64,000 bases of DNA. Origin: an uncultured Bacillota bacterium. Its GTDB lineage: Bacteria > Bacillota_I > Bacilli_A > RF39 > UBA660. This document shows, one piece after another, positions 59,549 to 64,000 of this stretch. The DNA lies in NCBI GenBank assembly GCA_947644695.1, contig CANSAJ010000005.1:1-64000 (forward strand), written 5' to 3'. Position numbers and translations under genes: made by a program. How positions within the stretch are numbered: position 1 is the stretch's first letter; each line of letters opens with the position of its first letter. Under the pieces are notes generated by a model, which saw only the letters and a list, made by a program, of their open reading frames with translations, had not been told where the DNA came from and made no database searches.

Positions 59549-59989
59549 ATGAAAGTAATACTCATAGAAGATGTAAAAGGAACAGGTAAGAAAAATGATA
59601 TTAAAGAAGTCAAAGACGGCTTTGGAAATTTTCTTATAAAAAATAAAAAAGCAGTTTCTTACACTAACAAAAGTAATGAAGTTTTAGAAAATCAAATTAA
59701 AGATAAACAACAAAAAGATGAAGAAGAACTAAAATTATGTCAAAAACTAAAAAGTGAACTAGAAAAACTAGAAATAAATATTTCTGTAAAAACAGGAAAA
59801 CAAGGCAAAGTTTTTGGAAGCATTAGTTCAAAACAAATTAGTGAAGAGTTAAAGAAAAGAAACTACAGCATTGATAAAAAAATAATAGAAGCTGAAAACT
59901 TAAATGTACTTGGAGTTCATTTAATAAAAATACACTTACATAAGAAAATAACTGCAGAACTTAAAGTAATTCTCCAAGGTGGTGATTAA
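59549..59989 (+). CDS. rplI: 50S ribosomal protein L9
   Basis: A 146-aa L9 with an N-terminal rRNA-binding domain (MKVILIEDVKGTGKKNDIKE VKDGFGNFLI), a connecting helix rich in charged residues, and a C-terminal domain (GKQGKVFGSISSKQISEEL...). The gdpP gene that commonly precedes rplI in Firmicutes is absent. It abuts dnaB, as is usual. Confidence 0.96.
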   Translation: MKVILIEDVKGTGKKNDIKEVKDGFGNFLIKNKKAVSYTNKSNEVLENQIKDKQQKDEEELKLCQKLKSELEKLEINISVKTGKQGKVFGSISSKQISEELKKRNYSIDKKIIEAENLNVLGVHLIKIHLHKKITAELKVILQGGD

Positions 59990-61339
59990 ATGGCTAGAAA
60001 AGAACCACAGAACCTAGAAGCAGAAATAAATGCTTTAGGATGTGCGTTTCTTAATAAAAGTGCATTAGACAAAGTATGTGAAGAACTAACTGGAGAAATG
60101 TTTTACTTAGAATCTCACAAAAAAATATATGAAGTTTTAATAAAATTAAGAAGCGAAAATATTGCAGTTGATATTACAACAGTTTCTAATGAATTAGAAA
60201 AATCTAAAAATTTAGGCACTGTAGGTGGGATAGAATATCTAACTGAAATTGTTGACTCAGTAGCAACTCCTGCTAATATTGAATATTATATAAACATAAT
60301 ATTTGAAAAATATGTTTTAAGAACTCTAATAAATAAATCAACAAAAATAATAGATGATTGCTACAATGAAGAAGAAAACCTAAATAATATTGTAGAAAAT
60401 GCAGAAAAAAGCATTTTAGCAGTAAATGCTGACAGAATGACTAAAGAAATAAAGCCAATTCAAGAAGTATTAGTAAACGCTCAAGAAGAAATAGAATTTC
60501 TAGCAAAAAATGGAGGAGATGTAACAGGTATACCATCTGGTTACATTGACTTAGATAAAAGAACAACTGGCTTTCATGGTAACGAACTAATAATAATGGC
60601 AGGACGTCCAGGAATGGGAAAAACAGCTTTAGCCATCAACATGGCAACAAACATGGCAATAAATGCGAAAAAATCAGTAGTATTTTTTACTCTCGAAATG
60701 GGAGCTGTACAAGTAGTAAACAGAATGTTCTCGTCAATCGGGCAAATAGATTCAATGAAACTAAGAACAGGAAGATTCGAACACACAGACTGGAAAAAAT
60801 ATAATGAAACATTAAGCCAATTAGCAGATACAAAAATTTTTATAGATGATACCCCAGGAATAACAGTATCAGAAATGAGAAGTAAATGTAGAAAACTAAA
60901 AAATAGTGATAAAGGCTTAGATGCAATTGTAATCGACTACCTACAGTTAATAAGTAGCTCAAGTAAATATGCAGGTCAAAGAACTAACGAAGTTAGTGAA
61001 ATATCAAGAGATCTAAAAAAACTAGCTATGGAACTAGAAGTTCCAGTAATAGCTCTAGCCCAGTTATCTCGTGGTGTTGAACAAAGAGAAGATAAAAGAC
61101 CTTTAATGAGCGATTTAAAAGAAAGCGGTTCAATCGAGCAAGATGCAGACATAGTAATGTTTATTTACTGTGATGATTACTATAAATTTAAATCTAAAGA
61201 TAGACCAACAATATCTCCAACAGAATTAATAATATCTAAAAACAGAAGTGGAGGTACAGGAATGGTTGAACTACTATTTGAAAGAAGTTTTGTAAACTTT
61301 AAAAATTACATAAAAAGTGAGGAATATAATAATGAATAG
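59990..61339 (+). CDS. dnaB: Replicative DNA helicase
   Basis: A 449-aa hexameric helicase (called DnaC in Bacillus). The N-terminal collar domain begins PQNLEAEINALGCAFLNKSA. The RecA-like motor has Walker A AGRPGMGKTALAINMA (about 203-218), EMGAVQVVNRM, Walker B DAIVIDYLQLIS and the LKESGSIEQDAD motif. It unwinds DNA ahead of the polymerase. GGTGATTAA precedes the ATG. Confidence 0.97.
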   Translation: MARKEPQNLEAEINALGCAFLNKSALDKVCEELTGEMFYLESHKKIYEVLIKLRSENIAVDITTVSNELEKSKNLGTVGGIEYLTEIVDSVATPANIEYYINIIFEKYVLRTLINKSTKIIDDCYNEEENLNNIVENAEKSILAVNADRMTKEIKPIQEVLVNAQEEIEFLAKNGGDVTGIPSGYIDLDKRTTGFHGNELIIMAGRPGMGKTALAINMATNMAINAKKSVVFFTLEMGAVQVVNRMFSSIGQIDSMKLRTGRFEHTDWKKYNETLSQLADTKIFIDDTPGITVSEMRSKCRKLKNSDKGLDAIVIDYLQLISSSSKYAGQRTNEVSEISRDLKKLAMELEVPVIALAQLSRGVEQREDKRPLMSDLKESGSIEQDADIVMFIYCDDYYKFKSKDRPTISPTELIISKNRSGGTGMVELLFERSFVNFKNYIKSEEYNNE

Positions 61340-62798
61340 AAAAAGTATATATTGGGGGTGCTTATTCGCAATAGTACTTACCAGCCTAATATTTATTCTA
61401 GGATTAGACAGAAAAACTTACACCGAATATCCAGTTACAGTATATCAAGTTTATTTAAACGGAAATACAATTGGAGTAATCGAAGATGAACAAGATTTAT
61501 ATAATTTAATTGATAAAGAACAAAAAAATCTAAAAAATGAATATAATGTAAAAAAAATATATGCACCTATAGGATTAGAAACAACTAAATTAGTAACATA
61601 CGAAGGAAAAGTAGATACAGTAAGCGATGTTTATGATAAAATCAAAGACGTTGAACCATTTACTGTAAAAGGTTACGAAATAACAATAACACATAGTGAA
61701 GACAATATAGAAAAATTAAATGTCTTAAATAAAGAAGACTTTGATGCTGCAGTAGAAAGTACAATAAAAGCCTTTGTAGACGATGAAACATATGAGAAAT
61801 ACTTAAAAAATGAACAAGAAGAAATAGTAACAACTGGTACAAAAGTAGCAGATATCTCATTAAGAGAAAATATAACTATAAAAGAAAAATACATAAGTAC
61901 AGAAGATGATATCTACACAGATGCAAGTAGACTAAGTAGATACATGCTATTTGGAACTGAAGAAACACAAGGAACACACATAGTATCTGCTGGTCAAACT
62001 ATAAAAGACATAGCAGATCAATATGAACTAAATGTAAAAGAATTCTTAATAGTTAATCCAGACATAATAAGTGAAAATGCTTTATTATTTACAGGACAAG
62101 AAGTTAATGTAGGACTAGTAAATCCTATAATTAGTGTAGTTGTTGAAAATAATTTAGTAGAAGATAAAGTTATACCTTATGGACAAGAAGTAAAATATGA
62201 TGATAAATTGATTGTTGGTACGACTTATACAGAACAACAAGGTAAAGATGGTCTTAGCAGAGTAGAATATTACACAGAAACTATTAATGGAGTAATGACA
62301 CAAGTTGTTCCAGTAAAGACAGAAGAAGTAACTCCTGTAATTAACGAAATAGTTGTAAAAGGAGGATTATCTTCTAACTATATAGGTGAAACAGGCAAAT
62401 GGGCATGGCCTACAATAAGACCATATGTTATAACATCTGAATTTGGTTGGAGAACAGATCCAGTAGACGGTACTCGTTCATTCCACAGAGGTATAGATAT
62501 CTCAGGAACAGGATATGGATCAAATATATTTGCTGCACAATCAGGAACAATAACTAGATTAGGTTATGCTTGGGATATGGGTAATTATATATATATTAAA
62601 CATAGTGATGATGTTGAAACAATATATATGCATTTAAGTGACTTTGCACCAGAAATGGCAGTTGGTAAAATAGTATATAAAGGAGACGTTATTGGCTATA
62701 TGGGAAGCTCAGGAAAAAGCACAGGAACGCACTTAGACTTCCGTGTAGTAGTAAATGGTCAATATGTTGACCCATACTTATTAACATACGATAAATAA
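61332..62798 (+). CDS. Cell-wall M23 metallopeptidase with LysM and G5 domains
   Basis: A 488-aa exported protein: N-terminal membrane segment (about 6-22), a long helical/beta spacer, LysM (HIVSAGQTIKDIADQYELNV...GQEVNV), G5 (about 260-345) and a C-terminal M23 domain. The first zinc motif is intact (FHRGIDISG). In the second, the usual HxHF reads HLDF, so the last His ligand is Asp. Activity may be altered. GTGAGG places the start at ATG 61332, overlapping the dnaB end by 8 nt. The LysM and G5 domains target peptidoglycan. Confidence 0.88.
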   Translation: MNRKSIYWGCLFAIVLTSLIFILGLDRKTYTEYPVTVYQVYLNGNTIGVIEDEQDLYNLIDKEQKNLKNEYNVKKIYAPIGLETTKLVTYEGKVDTVSDVYDKIKDVEPFTVKGYEITITHSEDNIEKLNVLNKEDFDAAVESTIKAFVDDETYEKYLKNEQEEIVTTGTKVADISLRENITIKEKYISTEDDIYTDASRLSRYMLFGTEETQGTHIVSAGQTIKDIADQYELNVKEFLIVNPDIISENALLFTGQEVNVGLVNPIISVVVENNLVEDKVIPYGQEVKYDDKLIVGTTYTEQQGKDGLSRVEYYTETINGVMTQVVPVKTEEVTPVINEIVVKGGLSSNYIGETGKWAWPTIRPYVITSEFGWRTDPVDGTRSFHRGIDISGTGYGSNIFAAQSGTITRLGYAWDMGNYIYIKHSDDVETIYMHLSDFAPEMAVGKIVYKGDVIGYMGSSGKSTGTHLDFRVVVNGQYVDPYLLTYDK

Positions 62799-63556
62799 TG
62801 AAAATTGTAGTACTAGGAAGCGGTTCTAAAGGAAACTCTACATTTATAGATTTGGGAAAACACAAAATTCTTATAGATGTAGGGTTTTCCTATAAAACAA
62901 TCAAAGAAAAATTAGAAAAAATAAACATTGACCCAAAAGAAATAACAGAAGTATTGATAACCCATGATCACCACGATCATACTTATGGACTAAAAATGTT
63001 TATTAATAAAGTAAATCCGTATTTATATATTACTCCTGAAATTGAAAAGGCAATTTTAGAAGAACCTTATGAAAAAAGCATATATATAACAGATGAAATG
63101 TTTATAGATAATTCACTTATCAAAATAATTCCAACATCACATGACGCAATTACTTCAAATGGATACTTAATTGAAACAGAAGAAGAAAGTGTTGTTTACA
63201 TAACTGATACGGGATATATAAATTTAAGATATATGCCCTACTTAACTGATAAAACATACTATATACTAGAAAGTAATCATGACACAGAAAGATTAATAAA
63301 TGGCCCTTATCCAGAATATTTACAAAGAAGAGTTTTAAGCGATAAAGGACATTTATCTAACGAATTATGTGCAGGATATTTATCTAAAATGGTAGGACCT
63401 CATACAAAAAAAATAATATTAGCTCATCTTTCAGAAATAAATAATACAGAAGAAATAGCATTAGATACAACTACCAAAATTTTAAAAGATAATAATATTG
63501 ACTTCAATGAAATAATCTGTGCTAAACAATACGATATTACTGAGGTAAATATATGA
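62798..63556 (+). CDS. walJ: Metallo-beta-lactamase-fold hydrolase WalJ/YycJ
   Basis: A 252-aa MBL-fold protein with start VVLGSGSKGNSTFIDLG, the metal-binding HDHHDHTYGL (THDHHDH) and later His/Asp ligands in TSHD, ITDTGYI and LAHLSEINN. WalJ-type proteins are linked to the walRK wall-stress system and to coordinating division with replication; walRK is not in the window. It overlaps the preceding stop by 1 nt and rlmH by 4 nt. Confidence 0.92.
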   Translation: MKIVVLGSGSKGNSTFIDLGKHKILIDVGFSYKTIKEKLEKINIDPKEITEVLITHDHHDHTYGLKMFINKVNPYLYITPEIEKAILEEPYEKSIYITDEMFIDNSLIKIIPTSHDAITSNGYLIETEEESVVYITDTGYINLRYMPYLTDKTYYILESNHDTERLINGPYPEYLQRRVLSDKGHLSNELCAGYLSKMVGPHTKKIILAHLSEINNTEEIALDTTTKILKDNNIDFNEIICAKQYDITEVNI

Positions 63557-63990
63557 TAAAAATAATATGTATTGGAAAAATAAAAGAAAACTATTTAACT
63601 GAATTAATAAATGATTATAAAACAAGAATCAACAAATACCATAAATTAGAAATAATTGAACTAAAAGACTCTAACATTGTTAAAGAAAAAGAAGAAATAT
63701 TAAAAGTTATCAACAAAAATGATTATATAATAACTATGTGCATTAACGGAAAATCATATACAACAATAGAATTTAAAGAAAAAATAGAAAACTTATTAAC
63801 ATATGGAAAATCAAATATAACTTTTATTATAGGCGGTAGCGATGGCTTAGATAAGGAAATTATTAACATTAGCAATGAGCAAATATCTTTCTCTAAACTA
63901 ACTTATCCACATGGACTTTTTAGAGGCTTACTTCTAGAACAAATATACCGTACATTTAAAATAATTAATGGTGAAACATATCATAAATAA
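63553..63990 (+). CDS. rlmH: 23S rRNA (pseudouridine-1915-N3)-methyltransferase
   Basis: A 145-aa SPOUT methyltransferase, complete within the window. Family features are FIIGGSDGLDKEI (SAM-binding knot) and the C-terminal KLTYPHGLFRGLLLEQIYRTF...ETYHK. It modifies helix 69 of 23S rRNA. walJ-rlmH adjacency is the normal Firmicutes order. Confidence 0.96.
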   Translation: MIKIICIGKIKENYLTELINDYKTRINKYHKLEIIELKDSNIVKEKEEILKVINKNDYIITMCINGKSYTTIEFKEKIENLLTYGKSNITFIIGGSDGLDKEIINISNEQISFSKLTYPHGLFRGLLLEQIYRTFKIINGETYHK

Positions 63991-64000
63991 AAAATAATGG

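Noticed and set aside
12258-62798. Numerous other 60-140 codon antisense frames over conserved genes
   Set aside because: All lie opposite recognised genes, with composition typical of antisense reading of AT-rich coding DNA.
15237-63990. Possible use of UGA as tryptophan (Mollicutes code)
   Set aside because: Many intact genes (agrB, agrC and others) end at TGA, tryptophan is coded by TGG throughout, and prfB has the UGA-dependent frameshift.
1-64000. tRNA, rRNA, tmRNA or RNase P RNA genes
   Set aside because: I found no sequence with the conserved cores of these RNAs by eye; a tRNAscan/Infernal run would settle it.

Overview
The window is the replication-origin region of a low-GC, endospore-forming member of the Firmicutes (Bacilli side). 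Three things point there: base composition is extremely AT-rich; the origin gene order dnaA-dnaN-recF-gyrB-gyrA on one side and rpmH-rnpA-yidC-jag-mnmE-mnmG-rsmG-noc on the other is the Bacillus type; and sporulation genes are scattered along both arms (spoIID, spoIIQ, spoIIID, spoVT, bofA, spoIIR, gerQ). TGA is a stop codon here: several genes end in it, and prfB carries an intact TGA-dependent frameshift, so the Mollicutes code is excluded. An uncultured gut lineage near Erysipelotrichales/RF39 would fit, but that placement is inference.

Layout. 1-4.7 kb: one end of a mobile element, with a tyrosine integrase, a helix-turn-helix replication-type protein, a second recombinase-like ORF, small genes, and a phage-like divergent switch whose repressor operators overlap both -35 boxes. 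4.7-8.1 kb: secA, hpf, a cold-shock gene. 8.3-11.1 kb: a complete agr-type peptide quorum-sensing locus, agrBD convergent with agrAC. 11.2-14.6 kb: spoIIID, spoIIQ, spoIID, rpiB, rpmE, spoVT. 14.7-26.1 kb: ppa, then mfd, pth, rsmI, trmN6, ricT, holB, bofA, recR, ebfC, dnaX, tadA and the small SRP RNA. 26.1-27.2 kb: a gene-free, very AT-rich kilobase with six parS sites. 27.2-36.0 kb: gyrA, gyrB, recF, comK, dnaN, dnaA. 36.05-36.3 kb: oriC. 36.3-45 kb: the right arm from rpmH to noc, interrupted by an acetyltransferase cassette between 22-bp direct repeats and a strongly folded non-coding segment. 45-64 kb: class A PBP, rpoE, prfA-prmC-spoIIR-mntP-murA, an SGNH-like protein, an ABC transporter, prfB, pduL, gerQ, a D,D-carboxypeptidase, a lipoprotein, an ART-like protein, then rplI-dnaB-M23 peptidase-walJ-rlmH.

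Most genes are transcribed away from the origin. The parS cluster, two perfect Noc-binding palindromes and a noc gene show chromosome segregation and nucleoid occlusion machinery; soj-spo0J do not follow noc as they do in Bacillus. Two genes (spoIIID and the ABC transporter) have clear homology upstream of any ATG/GTG/TTG and seem to start at ATA. Other points of interest are comK between dnaN and recF, a shortened L34, and an SGNH hydrolase lacking its nucleophile.
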